Assembly (NCBI GenBank): GCA_023401595.1
Contig: JAEXDQ010000042.1
Coordinates: forward strand, 1 to 64,000
Direction of reading: 5' to 3'
DNA: 64,000 nucleotides
Source of the DNA: Spirochaetota bacterium
GTDB lineage: Bacteria > Spirochaetota > Spirochaetia > Sphaerochaetales > Sphaerochaetaceae
Shown: in pieces, positions 34,204-43,531 of the stretch
Position numbering within the stretch: the stretch's first letter is position 1
Layout: every line of letters starts with the position of its first letter
Translations under genes and position numbers: made by a program
Notes under the pieces: generated by a model
Database searches by the model: none
What the model saw: the letters and a program-made list of their open reading frames with translations, nothing else
What the model was told of the DNA's origin: nothing

Positions 34204-35325
34204 TCATTTGAGGATGGATGAACGGTACTTCTCCACCTCCCATGTACGGATGAACTCGATCATGGCGTCGTCCATGAAACGGACTCCGCCGAAGGTCTCC
34301 GTGAACGCCGACACCTTGACGGTATCGAGGAACAGCGCCAACGCATTCTCCCCGAAAGCGAACACCCCGCGCCCCTGGACGCAGACGATCTTCGGCCGGA
34401 CGCCCTCCGTCATGGTGAACGCTTCGCACGACCCGGCTACCTCTCCGGCGGGATCGGCGGCGGAAAATACGGAATCCTCGATCCATAGGGGTTTGAAACC
34501 GCTATAGACGATATGGTCGGGGGTGAACGCGGAGCTGATGGAATAGAACGTATCCTTGTCCTGCAGCTTGGTCTGCAGCTCGACGTTCATCGCCATGCGG
34601 ATGTCCGCGTCCTTACCGGCGAACCGGCGCAGACCATCGAAAACCTCTTCGATGTCGTTCATCCGGATCGTCACCTCCGAGAAATTGGGACGCCGCACGA
34701 CATGGCCGGAAAGCGTCTTCATGACTCCGTCATAGATTTCGTGGATTCCCTCAGGAGTATCGGCCCCTACGAATATGCCATGGTTCTGCAAGAATATCGC
34801 TTTCGGAACCGAACCATCGTGGGACGCCGCGTAACCGGACATCGCCTGACGGACGGAATCGGCCAGGATATACCCAGGCTTCACCAACGGTATCCACAAA
34901 GCGTCAGGAAACAGGATGGCGACGGCGGCTTCGCCGCTTTGCCCGCAGGTCAGGCCGTTGACCATGGCGGGATGCAGATGCACGACATAGGAGTACGGAA
35001 TCAGCGCATGCAGCAACGCCTCGACGCTCGGCCGGGCGGTCTCGCCCTGACAACGACAATCCATCATATCGCGCAGCACTTCATTTTCACGCGCGCCGTC
35101 GTCGGCCGGATAGTCCTTCTTCCAGATGGCGGCGAGTTTTTTCAACGACATGCGAACGAAGCCGTCGGCGCAAATCGTGCCGAGGGCGTGTCCGGAGGCT
35201 TTGACGTACATGACGTCGCCCTCCTTGACGGAGGTATTCCCGCCGCCGAGCAACACGAACTGCGGATCGTTCCCATAGTAACGGGACAAAGCGATCAGTT
35301 CATCAAGTTTCGTCCTTTCGTTCAT
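34204..35325 (-). CDS. Rhamnulose-1-phosphate aldolase (class II, RhaE-type)
   Basis: A 373-residue zinc class II aldolase that splits L-rhamnulose 1-phosphate to dihydroxyacetone phosphate and L-lactaldehyde. Evidence: LLGGGNTSVKEGDVMYVKASGHALG (phosphate site), zinc ligands in VVHLHPAMVNGLTCG and NHGIFVGADTPEGIHE. In length and sequence style it matches the N-terminal half of the fused aldolase/short-chain dehydrogenase proteins of Bacillus-type rhamnose pathways, but here it stands alone; an SDR occurs separately at 19466-20626. The first bases overlap the isomerase stop (ATGA), so the two are translationally coupled. Fuculose 1-phosphate could also be a substrate. Confidence 0.88.
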   Translation of the reverse strand: MNERTKLDELIALSRYYGNDPQFVLLGGGNTSVKEGDVMYVKASGHALGTICADGFVRMSLKKLAAIWKKDYPADDGARENEVLRDMMDCRCQGETARPSVEALLHALIPYSYVVHLHPAMVNGLTCGQSGEAAVAILFPDALWIPLVKPGYILADSVRQAMSGYAASHDGSVPKAIFLQNHGIFVGADTPEGIHEIYDGVMKTLSGHVVRRPNFSEVTIRMNDIEEVFDGLRRFAGKDADIRMAMNVELQTKLQDKDTFYSISSAFTPDHIVYSGFKPLWIEDSVFSAADPAGEVAGSCEAFTMTEGVRPKIVCVQGRGVFAFGENALALFLDTVKVSAFTETFGGVRFMDDAMIEFIRTWEVEKYRSSILK

Positions 35326-36572
35326 ACCCGCAGTCCTTGTACGTCCGCCTCATAGTCCATGACCTGCTCTACGACGCCGAGATCGGACGGAACCTCGTTA
35401 CGGCGGCAGAATTCATCCCAGACCGCGCCGAACGGCATGACCGCCATGTTCTCAAGCAACGCCATCTTGGCATAGCCGTTGCCCTGCTCCTCATAGGCCT
35501 TGAGCCGGGCCTGCGGTTCGAGCAGGGCGTACAGGAGAGCCTTGCGCATGGACCGGATGCCGGTGACCCAGGCTCCGACGCGGTTGATCGAGGCGTCGAA
35601 ATAATCGAGGCCGATATGGACGGAGGAAAGCTTGCCGCTCCGTACCAGTTCTTCCGCGACGGCGCGGACCTTGTCGTCGAACAATACCACATGGTCGCTG
35701 TCCCATCTCATGGGTCGGCTGACATGTAGCAGTATTTCGTCATCGAACAACAGAAGCGCGGACAATTTGTCAGAGATATCCTCGCCTACATGGAAATGTC
35801 CCAAGTCTATGCAGAGCATATGCCCGTTCCTCGCCGCATAGTTCATATAGAACTCATGGGAACCGACGACGAACGCTTCGCTTCCGATACCGAAAAGCTT
35901 GGTCTCCACCGCGTCCCGCAGCTGGTCGGAGGGGTATGCGGTCGAAAAAATCTCATCGAGGGATTCCTTGAGCAGCCTCCGGTAGCCGATCTTGTCCACG
36001 GTATAGTCCTTGGCGCCGTCGGGAACCCAGGTGTTCAGGATACAGGGGCTTCCCTGCTCCTTGCCTATCCATGCGGCGATGCGGCGGCAGCGTTTGGCAT
36101 GCTCAATCCAGAAAGTGCGTATCACAGGGTCTTTGCTGGCTAACGTAAATCCATCATCCGCAAACGGATGGCTAAAAAACGTCCCATTGAAATCAAGACC
36201 GATGCCGCGCGCTTTCGCCCAGTCGAGCCAGCCTTGGAAGTGTTTTTCCTCTATCATGTCCCGGTCGACGAACGTATCGCCGAACTCCCCATAGCTGGCG
36301 TGCAGGCTCAGCCGATGCGTTCCGGGAACCAGGGAGAACACCTTGTCGATGTCGGCTCTGAGTTCTTCGACGGACCGGGCCTTGCCCGGGAAATTACCGG
36401 TGGTCTGAATGCCTCCGCCGGCCAAGGTCGCATCAGGACGTTCAAACCCGCCTACATCGTCCCCCTGCCAGCAGTGTACGGAGATGGGAACCTCAACCAA
36501 CGATTCAAGTACGGAGTCCGTATCCACGCCCAACTTCAAGTATTCATTCTTCGCAACTTCGTAACTAGTCAC
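35322..36572 (-). CDS. rhaA: L-rhamnose isomerase
   Basis: A 416-residue metal-dependent isomerase converting L-rhamnose to L-rhamnulose. It matches classical RhaA along its length: VPISVHCWQGDDVGGFE near the start, GGGIQTTGNFPGKA, LDFNGTFFSHPFADDGFTL, GSEAFVVGSHEFYMNYAARNGHML, CIDLGHFH and HVSRPMRWDSDHVVLFDD, then GLDYFDASINRVGAW. The start is GTG at 36572, five bases after AGGAGG; longer in-frame forms lack a ribosome binding site and exceed the family length of about 415-425. It is the first gene of a unit with the aldolase, divergent from an AraC-type regulator. Confidence 0.95.
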   Translation of the reverse strand: MTSYEVAKNEYLKLGVDTDSVLESLVEVPISVHCWQGDDVGGFERPDATLAGGGIQTTGNFPGKARSVEELRADIDKVFSLVPGTHRLSLHASYGEFGDTFVDRDMIEEKHFQGWLDWAKARGIGLDFNGTFFSHPFADDGFTLASKDPVIRTFWIEHAKRCRRIAAWIGKEQGSPCILNTWVPDGAKDYTVDKIGYRRLLKESLDEIFSTAYPSDQLRDAVETKLFGIGSEAFVVGSHEFYMNYAARNGHMLCIDLGHFHVGEDISDKLSALLLFDDEILLHVSRPMRWDSDHVVLFDDKVRAVAEELVRSGKLSSVHIGLDYFDASINRVGAWVTGIRSMRKALLYALLEPQARLKAYEEQGNGYAKMALLENMAVMPFGAVWDEFCRRNEVPSDLGVVEQVMDYEADVQGLRV

Positions 36573-36677
36573 CAACCCCTCCTTGGTAGTCCCATGGAAC
36601 CACCATCTGTTTCCATTGTGAGGGCAGTTTTGCAATTCCGCCTTGACATATCAACTAATTTATAGCACGATTTTATC

Positions 36678-37562
36678 ATGATAAGGCTCAAACTGTTCGC
36701 CAACGACTATTTCTACGATCCGACCTTCCAGATGAAAATCATCAAGCGGGACCCTGAGCTGCCGTACCCGCTGCACAGCCACGACTTCTATGAGCTTGTA
36801 TTCATCGTCTCGGGCAAGGGAATCCATTTCACCTCGGAAAACGAGCTGACGCTCCGGCCGGGGAACCTGTTCGTTATCGTCCCGGGAATGGAACACGGAT
36901 ACAAGGATGTCCAGGACCTGGTCCTGTACAACATCCTGTTTGGCAGACGGTTGTTCAAGGACCGGTTCTTCGACCTGACCGACATGCCGGGGTACCAGGC
37001 GCTGTTCACCATTGAGCCGATGTACCGCAACGACACGCGGTTTTCATCGATGCTGAGGCTTACTCCGGCCCAGATCGCGGACTTGCTCCCGTTGGTGGAG
37101 AGGATGCTCGCGGAATCGGATTCCACGGACTACAACAACGGGGCGAAAAGCATTGCGTTCGCCTACCTGATGCAGTTCCTCGTCACAATCTTCCGGATAT
37201 ACGAAGAGACTCCGCGGGGCGACAACCAGATGATTCTCCGCCTGGCCGATGTGTTCAGCTATATCGAATCCCATACCGACCAGCCGATCACGACGGAGGA
37301 GCTGATGGAGGTGGCGAACATGAGCGCCAGTACGCTCAACAGGTATTTCCAGAAATGTACGGGGCTTTCGCCGGTGGAGTTCCACACGCACAAACGTATC
37401 GAGCTGGCTTGCAAGCTGATACGTACCACACCGTTGTCCATGGCGGCCATCGCGGACGCTACCGGATTCTCCGACCCGAATTACTTCTCCCGCCAATTTC
37501 GAAAGGTCATGGAGATGAGCCCCAAGGAATACAAGGAGGACCGTACCAGCTGGTACAGGTGA
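36678..37562 (+). CDS. AraC-family regulator, probable rhamnose-pathway activator
   Basis: A 294-residue regulator like RhaS/RhaR. An N-terminal cupin sensor (LPYPLHSHDFYELVFIVSGKGIHF; LRPGNLFVIVPGMEHGY) is followed by a C-terminal double HTH (ITTEELMEVANMSASTLNRYFQKCTGLSPVEFHTHKRIELACKLI; SMAAIADATGFSDPNYFSRQFRKVMEMSPKEYKE). TTGACA lies about 30 bases before the start, but no clear -10 or Shine-Dalgarno is seen, so the exact start is less certain. It is divergent from rhaA across 105 bases and most likely activates the rhaA-aldolase and transport genes in response to rhamnose. Confidence 0.9.
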   Translation: MIRLKLFANDYFYDPTFQMKIIKRDPELPYPLHSHDFYELVFIVSGKGIHFTSENELTLRPGNLFVIVPGMEHGYKDVQDLVLYNILFGRRLFKDRFFDLTDMPGYQALFTIEPMYRNDTRFSSMLRLTPAQIADLLPLVERMLAESDSTDYNNGAKSIAFAYLMQFLVTIFRIYEETPRGDNQMILRLADVFSYIESHTDQPITTEELMEVANMSASTLNRYFQKCTGLSPVEFHTHKRIELACKLIRTTPLSMAAIADATGFSDPNYFSRQFRKVMEMSPKEYKEDRTSWYR

Positions 37563-37896
37563 CGGGGATATAGCCGAACCAGGCAATCCACACCTCAAGC
37601 CCCGACGGCGGCGCCGGTCGCTGCTCAGCCGGAGATGTACGGGCGCATTCCTCCCGGCCCATGTCCAGGCCCCTGCCCGGCCTTTGTCCCGGCCCCATCA
37701 TCCATATGCCGCCCCCCACCCCCATGCCGGATGCGAACGCCAACCAGCCATGGCATCATACATCATCATGCGATGCCACACGGTGGGTAGGCCGCACGAG
37801 GACGCCATGGAGGCCAACAGGCATGGCGGCCCCTGCGAGGGACATCAGGGCGACAACTTGAGACGGCGACATGGCGCGACACCCAAAAGCGATACA
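37563..37896. other. Intergenic stretch with low-complexity C-rich segment
   Basis: Between the AraC-type gene and the fucU terminator lies about 330 bases without a supported gene. Bases 37640-37740 are unusually C-rich with repeated CCCGGCC and CCCCCAC-like blocks. Short frames here have no ribosome binding sites and biased composition. Confidence 0.5.
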
Positions 37897-37935
37897 GAAA
37901 CCTCCATCCCGTAAAAGACATGGAGGCGGTTTCCA
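37897..37935 (-). terminator. Terminator after fucU
   Basis: On the minus strand GAAACCGCCTCCAT, a 12-base loop and ATGGAGGTTTC pair with a small bulge, followed by TGTATCG. It lies about 30 bases after the fucU stop. Confidence 0.55.
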
Positions 37936-37962
37936 GAACGCCGATGGGCCACGGAGCGGATG

Positions 37963-38388
37963 TTACGCGATCACGCCCTTCTTGAGCAGGATGTTGGCGT
38001 ACAGCGCGGTTTCACTGGTCGCGACGACCGCATAGGCTTTCTTCGTCCGCTCATAGAACCCGAAGCGGTCGATATACTTGAACCCCTTGAAGTTCGGGTC
38101 CCCGGCTTTCGCCAGCTTCTCATAGGTCGCCCAGATCGGCGTCCCGACGGTGTCGCCGGGGACTTTTTCCATCAGGAAGGCGTTGTCGGCGTAGATGTCG
38201 AGCGGGAACAGCCTGAGGATCGCTTCGAGGACCTCCGGCACGCCGTGGCCGTCGAGGCGCACCACCCTGTCGTTCATCGACGCCGCGGGAAAATTGCCGT
38301 CGCCTATGACAAGTTCATCGCCATGGCCCATCTCCATAAGGATCTTCAGCAGTTCGGGGCTGATGATTGGGGGAACGTTCTTGAGCAT
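37963..38388 (-). CDS. fucU: L-fucose mutarotase (RbsD/FucU family)
   Basis: A 141-residue cytoplasmic decameric enzyme that interconverts anomers of L-fucose. Hallmarks are ISPELLKILMEMGHGDELVIGDGNFPA with the catalytic His, VRLDGHGVPEVLEAILRLFPLD, and FYERTKKAYAVVATSETALYANILLKKG, which favour FucU over RbsD. The start MLKNVPP (38388) has AAGGAG six bases before it. It is divergent from fucI with a LacI-type operator between, so the two probably respond to the same sugar. It ends at a hairpin terminator. Confidence 0.93.
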   Translation of the reverse strand: MLKNVPPIISPELLKILMEMGHGDELVIGDGNFPAASMNDRVVRLDGHGVPEVLEAILRLFPLDIYADNAFLMEKVPGDTVGTPIWATYEKLAKAGDPNFKGFKYIDRFGFYERTKKAYAVVATSETALYANILLKKGVIA

Positions 38389-38503
38389 GTCCATCTCCTT
38401 CTAAATCCGGTATCGGATGATGCAGCCAACGCCAGCGTCACGACCTTCGGCGAGACGGCCGACAGGGCCGACCGACGGAAAGCCTCATCATCCAAAAAAC
38501 AAG

Positions 38504-38554
38504 TTGCAAAACTGTCAGTAACGTGTATACTGAGAACGAATGTAAACGATTACA
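38504..38554 (+). promoter_or_regulatory. fucI promoter and LacI-type operator
   Basis: TTGCAA (38504-38509), 16 bases and TATACT (38526-38531) form a promoter. The near-palindrome TGTAAACGATTACA (38541-38554) lies over the expected transcription start and first transcribed bases, a typical repression site. It differs by one base from the operator at 16204-16217. Confidence 0.75.
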
Positions 38555-38590
38555 TAACTCTAGTTCTATATATACCACAGGAGGTACGAC

Positions 38591-40417
38591 ATGGCAACAG
38601 TTTCAAACATCACTTCGATCGGACCCGAGAAAAGATATGCGGGAGAGCTTCCGAAGCTTGGCATCCGCCCAGCGATCGACGGGCGGCAACGCGGAGTAAG
38701 GGAATCCCTCGAAGTACAGACAATGAATATGGCGAAAGCCGCGGCGAAGCTGATCAGCGAGAACATCAGGCACGGCAACGGGCTGCCCCTCGAATGCGTC
38801 ATAGCCGATACGACGATCGGCGGCGTAGCGGAAGCGGCGGCCTGCGCAGCGAAGTTCGCGCGGGAGGGCGTCGCCATTACGCTGACAGTGACCCCATGTT
38901 GGTGCTATGGTACGGAAACTTTCGACGACGACCCGTTTACAGTGAAGGCCGTCTGGGGCTTCAACGGTACCGAGCGCCCCGGAGCCGTATACCTCGCGGC
39001 GGTACTCGCCGCCCATGCGCAGAAGGGACTGCCCGCCTTCGGCATCTACGGCCGAAACGTGCAGGACAGCGCCGACACCTCGATCCCCGCCGACGTCTCG
39101 GAGAAAATCCTACGCTTCGCCCGCGCCGGGCTGGCCGTGGCGACCATGCGCGGCAAAAGCTACCTTTCCATGGGAGGCTGCGCCATGGGCATCGCAGGCT
39201 CCATAGTCGATCAGGATTTCCTACAGGCCTATCTGGGCATGCGGACGGAAGCCATCGACATGTGCGAGATAGAACGCCGCATCGACGAGGGCATCTATGA
39301 CAAGAAAGAGTTCGAACATGCCGTGAAATGGGTCAAGGAGAACTGCAAGGAAGCACCGGACCTGGTCAATCCGCCCCAGTGGCAACGTTCCGAGGAACAG
39401 CGTAAAAAGGATTGGGAATATTGCATCAAGATGGTGATGATCGGCCGTGACCTGATGATCGGCAATCCGAAGCTCAAGGAAATGGGATTCGCCGAAGAAG
39501 CGAACGGGCACAACGCCCTGTTCAGCGGGTTCCAGGGACAGCGGCAGTGGACCGACCATTGGCCGAACGGTGACTTCATGGAGACGATGCTCTGCACCTC
39601 CTTCGACTGGAACGGCATCAGGGAACCGTTCGTATGCGCCACCGAGAACGACCATCTCAACGGGACGGCGATGCTGTTCGGCAAGCTGCTGAGCAACCGG
39701 GCGCAGATTTTCAGCGACGTCCGTACCTACTGGAGTCCCGAAGCCATCGAACGGGTGACCGGATGGAAACCCACCGGCCTGGCGAAGGACGGGTTCATCC
39801 ACCTGATCAACAGCGGGGCCACCACGCTCGACGCCACAGGGGCCATGAAGGACAAGGACGGGAAGCCCATCATGAAGCATTTCTGGGAGATCGTCCCTGA
39901 GGATGTGAAAAACGTGTTGGAGAACACCGAATTCAGCGTGGCCAACGGCGGATATTTCCGCGGCGGCGGCTACAGCTCCACGTTCCTCAGCGAGGGAGCC
40001 ATGCCCGTGACCATGAGCCGCCTCAATATCGTCAAGGGTCTCGGCCCTGTACTCCAGATCGCCGAGGGCTGGACGGTCGAAGTGCCGGACGAGGTGTTCC
40101 AGACCCTCAACAAGAGGACCGACCCGACTTGGCCGACCACATGGTTCGTACCCCGCATCGACGGCAAGGACGGCCCGTTCAAGGATGTCTACTCCGTCAT
40201 GGCGAACTGGGGGGCCAACCATGGCGCGATCAGCTACGGCCATATCGGCGCCGACCTGATCACCCTTTGCTCGATGCTGAGGATTCCCGTATGCATGCAC
40301 AACGTGCCGGACGGGGATATCTTCCGGCCAAGCGCATGGAACGCTTTCGGAATGGACAAGGAGGGCTCGGACTATCGCGCCTGCGCCGCCTACGGTCCGT
40401 TGTACGGTACGTACTGA
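38591..40417 (+). CDS. fucI: L-fucose isomerase
   Basis: A 608-residue manganese-dependent isomerase converting L-fucose to L-fuculose (also D-arabinose to D-ribulose). Family motifs run through its length: GIRPAIDGRQRGVRESLEVQTM, TPCWCYGTETFDDDP, GKSYLSMGGCAMGIAGSI, metal ligands E and D in FVCATENDHLNGTAM, FRGGGYSSTFLSEGAMPVTMSR and the third ligand H in NHGAISYGHIGADL. AGGAGG precedes the ATG by six bases. It stands alone between a LacI-type operator and a terminator. Fuculose would be phosphorylated by the kinase at 16567 or an enzyme outside the window, since no dedicated fuculokinase is seen. Confidence 0.96.
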   Translation: MATVSNITSIGPEKRYAGELPKLGIRPAIDGRQRGVRESLEVQTMNMAKAAAKLISENIRHGNGLPLECVIADTTIGGVAEAAACAAKFAREGVAITLTVTPCWCYGTETFDDDPFTVKAVWGFNGTERPGAVYLAAVLAAHAQKGLPAFGIYGRNVQDSADTSIPADVSEKILRFARAGLAVATMRGKSYLSMGGCAMGIAGSIVDQDFLQAYLGMRTEAIDMCEIERRIDEGIYDKKEFEHAVKWVKENCKEAPDLVNPPQWQRSEEQRKKDWEYCIKMVMIGRDLMIGNPKLKEMGFAEEANGHNALFSGFQGQRQWTDHWPNGDFMETMLCTSFDWNGIREPFVCATENDHLNGTAMLFGKLLSNRAQIFSDVRTYWSPEAIERVTGWKPTGLAKDGFIHLINSGATTLDATGAMKDKDGKPIMKHFWEIVPEDVKNVLENTEFSVANGGYFRGGGYSSTFLSEGAMPVTMSRLNIVKGLGPVLQIAEGWTVEVPDEVFQTLNKRTDPTWPTTWFVPRIDGKDGPFKDVYSVMANWGANHGAISYGHIGADLITLCSMLRIPVCMHNVPDGDIFRPSAWNAFGMDKEGSDYRACAAYGPLYGTY

Positions 40418-40440
40418 TCATTTTTCAGCGAATAGGGATG

Positions 40441-40487
40441 AGGGGCCGTCGCGCGAGTCGCCAGACTTGGGCCGCGGCCCTTCTTGT
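40441..40487 (+). terminator. Terminator after fucI
   Basis: AGGGGCCG and CGGCCCTT close a long hairpin with a 26-base interior, followed by CTTGTTGT, about 25 bases after the stop. Confidence 0.6.
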
Positions 40488-40608
40488 TGTAGCATCGGCG
40501 GCACATGAGGAATGATTGCACGCCGGGACGATTCAGTCCTGTTCGGCTTCGTCCCCAAATCGGGTCTAGCACCCGGCCCCAAGCGGGATGGGCGGAAGAC
40601 GCCGCGGC

Positions 40609-41388
40609 TCACCCTCGAACTGAATCGTCGCCGGATTGCGAAAGGGACTCGCGGGTCTTGCCGTCCTTGAGCGACCGTTTGCTCTTATGTCTGGCGCCAA
40701 GCGTATGGCAATAGCCGATGATCCGGTCCTTATACTTGATTCCGACCAACCCGATGACCGCGGTCAGAACGAACAGTACGATGGCGACCTGCCAGTTGCC
40801 GTCGCTCACCGTTGAACCGACCATGAGTGAAAGCACCATGGCGGGAATCCTCGCGAGCATGGAGATGATCAGAAAACTGGACATGTGGATAGTACTGATT
40901 CCCGCTACATAGGTCAGCATGTCCTTGGGCGTCCCAGGAATCAGAAAGAGGATGAATGTCACAGATTCGATTCGCTTGCTGTCCTTCAGGAATGTGAAAC
41001 CATCGACCTTTTCCTTGCTGAACAGCCGATAGATCAACGGCGTTCCAAAACGACGGGTCAGGACGAACACCAGCGCGGACGCCACCAGACACCCGACAAG
41101 GCAGATGGCCAGTCCTCCGAGCGTACCATACAGCGCCCCCGCTATGATCTCGACGGGACCACCGGGAATAAACGCGACCACTATCTGTAGTATCTGGATA
41201 CCGAACAAAACGAGCCACCCCAAAGCCCCCTGCGAAGCGACCCACTGCTGGAACTGGAGACGATACGCAGGCTCCGTGAGTTGTTTTATAAACGGCCACA
41301 ACGCAAGCGACACCAACGCCAGCAAGGCGCAATAAACTATGATGGTCCATAGGAGTTTTTTCGTCGTCGCATCAATTTTCCTGTTCAT
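40609..41388 (-). CDS. VTT-domain (TVP38/TMEM64, DedA-like) membrane protein
   Basis: A 259-residue inner-membrane protein with five to six hydrophobic helices. The VTT signature is present: VVAFIPGGPVEIIAGALYGTLGGLAICLVG in the first re-entrant part and FILFLIPGTPKDMLTYVAGIS in the second. Related proteins move lipids such as undecaprenyl phosphate or phospholipids across the membrane, but the substrate of this group is not established. The C-terminal 40 residues are basic and polar (ARHKSKRSLKDGKTRESLSQ) and probably cytoplasmic. It is convergent with fucI and stands alone. Confidence 0.88.
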   Translation of the reverse strand: MNRKIDATTKKLLWTIIVYCALLALVSLALWPFIKQLTEPAYRLQFQQWVASQGALGWLVLFGIQILQIVVAFIPGGPVEIIAGALYGTLGGLAICLVGCLVASALVFVLTRRFGTPLIYRLFSKEKVDGFTFLKDSKRIESVTFILFLIPGTPKDMLTYVAGISTIHMSSFLIISMLARIPAMVLSLMVGSTVSDGNWQVAIVLFVLTAVIGLVGIKYKDRIIGYCHTLGARHKSKRSLKDGKTRESLSQSGDDSVRG

Positions 41389-41597
41389 GCCTATGAAAAT
41401 ATAAACGTATCAGACCCGATAGCCTAGAGGGAACAAGAAAAGATCGGTCAAAATAGACATTTTCATATCACGGGCGGATCGAATACCGCCGCCAGTCTTC
41501 CGCCCTGCTTGTTGTCGCTATGCCCTGCATGCCGCAACCGCAGCCTGCGCAAGACCGCCGTGTTCTGTATACCGGCATACCGAATGATTCCGTCCAA

Positions 41598-41644
41598 ATA
41601 AAAAGAGGGCGTCGCCCAAACCAAACGGCTTTCGCGACGCCCTC
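41598..41644 (-). terminator. Strong terminator after pckG
   Basis: On the minus strand GAGGGCGTCGC and GCGACGCCCTC form an 11-pair stem with a loop of about 18 bases, followed by TTTTTATTT, about 25 bases after the stop. Confidence 0.85.
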
Positions 41645-41668
41645 CTGGAATACGATGTGTACTACAGC

Positions 41669-43531
41669 TTATTTACCGCAGCAGCAACCGCAACCGCAGG
41701 AACCCTTGGCAGCCTTGAGATTGGCTTCGAGGGTATCAAGCATGGCGGACAGCTCCTTGGGCAGCTTGTTGCCGAACTTCGGATAGTGGTTGGTACGGAT
41801 GTCTTCGACTTCCTTGAGCCAGCCATCGACATCCACAGCCAACAGCTGCTTCATGTCTTCCTCGGATACGCCGACGGGGCGGTCGATCGCATCAACGGTC
41901 GGCATGATACCGATCGGGGTATCGACAGTCTTGGCCTTGCCGTCGCAGCACTCGAAGACCCACTTCAGGACGCGGCTGTTCTCGCCGTAGCCGGGCCACA
42001 ACCACTTGCCTTCCGGAGTCTTGCGGAACCAGTTGACATAGAAGATCTTGGGCAGATGCTCGGGAACCGGAGCGTTCTTGCCGATGTTGATCCAGTGCTG
42101 GAAGTAATCGCCCATATGGTAACCACAGAACGGCAGCATGGCGAACGGATCGCGGCGGATAGTACCGGCCTTGACGTCAAGCGCAGCGGCGGTGACCTCG
42201 GATCCGACGATGGAGCCGAGGAACACGCCATGGTTCCAGTCGCGGCTCATGTGTACCAAAGGAATGGTGCTGGGGCGGCGACCGCCGAACAGGATGGCGC
42301 TTACGGGAACACCCTTCGGATCTTCCCATTCGGGAGCGATGGAAGGAGCCTGCTTGGCAGGAGCCGTGAACCGGGAATTCGGATGAGCGGCCGGAGCCTG
42401 TTCCTTGTTGCCCTTGTCCTGGGTCCATTCATTCCCATGCCAGTCGATCAGCTTTCCAGGAGCGTCGTAGCCGATACCTTCCCACCAGACATCCTTGTCC
42501 TCGGTCAGTGCGACGTTGGTAAAGATCGTGTTCTTGGAAGCGGCGATCAAAGCGTTGGGGTTGGACTGCTTGGAAGTACCGGGGGCGACACCGAAGAAAC
42601 CTGCTTCGGGGTTGATCGCATAGAGATAGCCGTCCTTGCCGAACTTCATCCATGCGATATCGTCGCCGACAGTATGCACCTGCCAGCCGGGGATGGTAGG
42701 AATAAGCATGGCCAGGTTGGTCTTGCCGCAAGCGGACGGGAAAGCGGCGGTGACATACTTGGACTCGCCCTGAGGATTGGTGACCTTCAGGATGAGCATA
42801 TGTTCAGCGAGCCAGCCTTCGTCGCGGGCCAGTACGGTCGCGATGCGCAGGGCGAGACACTTCTTGCCGAGCAGGGCGTTGCCGCCGTAACCGGAACCAT
42901 AGGACCAGATTTCACGGGTCTCCGGGAAATGGGAGATGTACTTGTGTTCCATCGGAGCGCAAGGCCATATGCCATGGTCGGATTCACCCTCGGCGAGCGG
43001 CTTGCCGACGCTGTGGAGACAAGGGACGAAATACCCGTCTGAACCGAGCAGGTCAAGAACCTTCACACCCACACGGGTCATGATCATCATGTTGCAGACG
43101 ACGTATGCGCTATCGGTGATTTCAACGCCGATCTTGGAGATGGGAGAACCGAGCGGGCCCATGGAGAACGGAATGACATACATGGTGCGGCCCTTCATGC
43201 TACCACGATAGAGGTCGGTCATGGCGGCCTTCAGCTCCTTGGGATCGATCCAGTTGTTGGTAGGACCGGCGTCCTCCTGCTTTTCGGAAGCGATATAGGT
43301 GCGCTTCTCAACGCGGGCGACGTCGGAAGGATCCGAGCGGAACAGTACGCAACCGGGCTTCTTCTCAGGATTCAACCGGGTAGCGAGTCCGCTTGCGATA
43401 GTCTCTTCGATGAGTTCATCGTACTGGGCGGAGCTACCGTCTGCGACAACGATGGCGTCAGGAGTGGTGAGAGCTGCAATTTCGTCAACCCACTTCTTCA
43501 GCCCCGCATGCTTGAGTTCATTGATATTCAT
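41669..43531 (-). CDS. pckG: Phosphoenolpyruvate carboxykinase (GTP)
   Basis: A 620-residue enzyme interconverting oxaloacetate and phosphoenolpyruvate with GTP/GDP; in fermentative spirochaetes it may run toward oxaloacetate. Hallmarks: the active-site cysteine region FPSACGKTNLAMLIP (P-loop), the Mn ligand region VGDDIAWMKFG, FGVAPGTSKQSNPNA, and the guanine-binding NWFRKTPEGKWLWPGYGENSRVLKWV. AAGGAG lies six bases before the ATG. The body matches the family length, but the last residues GSCGCGCCCGK add five cysteines, not part of the usual enzyme. It has its own promoter and terminator and stands alone. Confidence 0.97.
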   Translation of the reverse strand: MNINELKHAGLKKWVDEIAALTTPDAIVVADGSSAQYDELIEETIASGLATRLNPEKKPGCVLFRSDPSDVARVEKRTYIASEKQEDAGPTNNWIDPKELKAAMTDLYRGSMKGRTMYVIPFSMGPLGSPISKIGVEITDSAYVVCNMMIMTRVGVKVLDLLGSDGYFVPCLHSVGKPLAEGESDHGIWPCAPMEHKYISHFPETREIWSYGSGYGGNALLGKKCLALRIATVLARDEGWLAEHMLILKVTNPQGESKYVTAAFPSACGKTNLAMLIPTIPGWQVHTVGDDIAWMKFGKDGYLYAINPEAGFFGVAPGTSKQSNPNALIAASKNTIFTNVALTEDKDVWWEGIGYDAPGKLIDWHGNEWTQDKGNKEQAPAAHPNSRFTAPAKQAPSIAPEWEDPKGVPVSAILFGGRRPSTIPLVHMSRDWNHGVFLGSIVGSEVTAAALDVKAGTIRRDPFAMLPFCGYHMGDYFQHWINIGKNAPVPEHLPKIFYVNWFRKTPEGKWLWPGYGENSRVLKWVFECCDGKAKTVDTPIGIMPTVDAIDRPVGVSEEDMKQLLAVDVDGWLKEVEDIRTNHYPKFGNKLPKELSAMLDTLEANLKAAKGSCGCGCCCGK

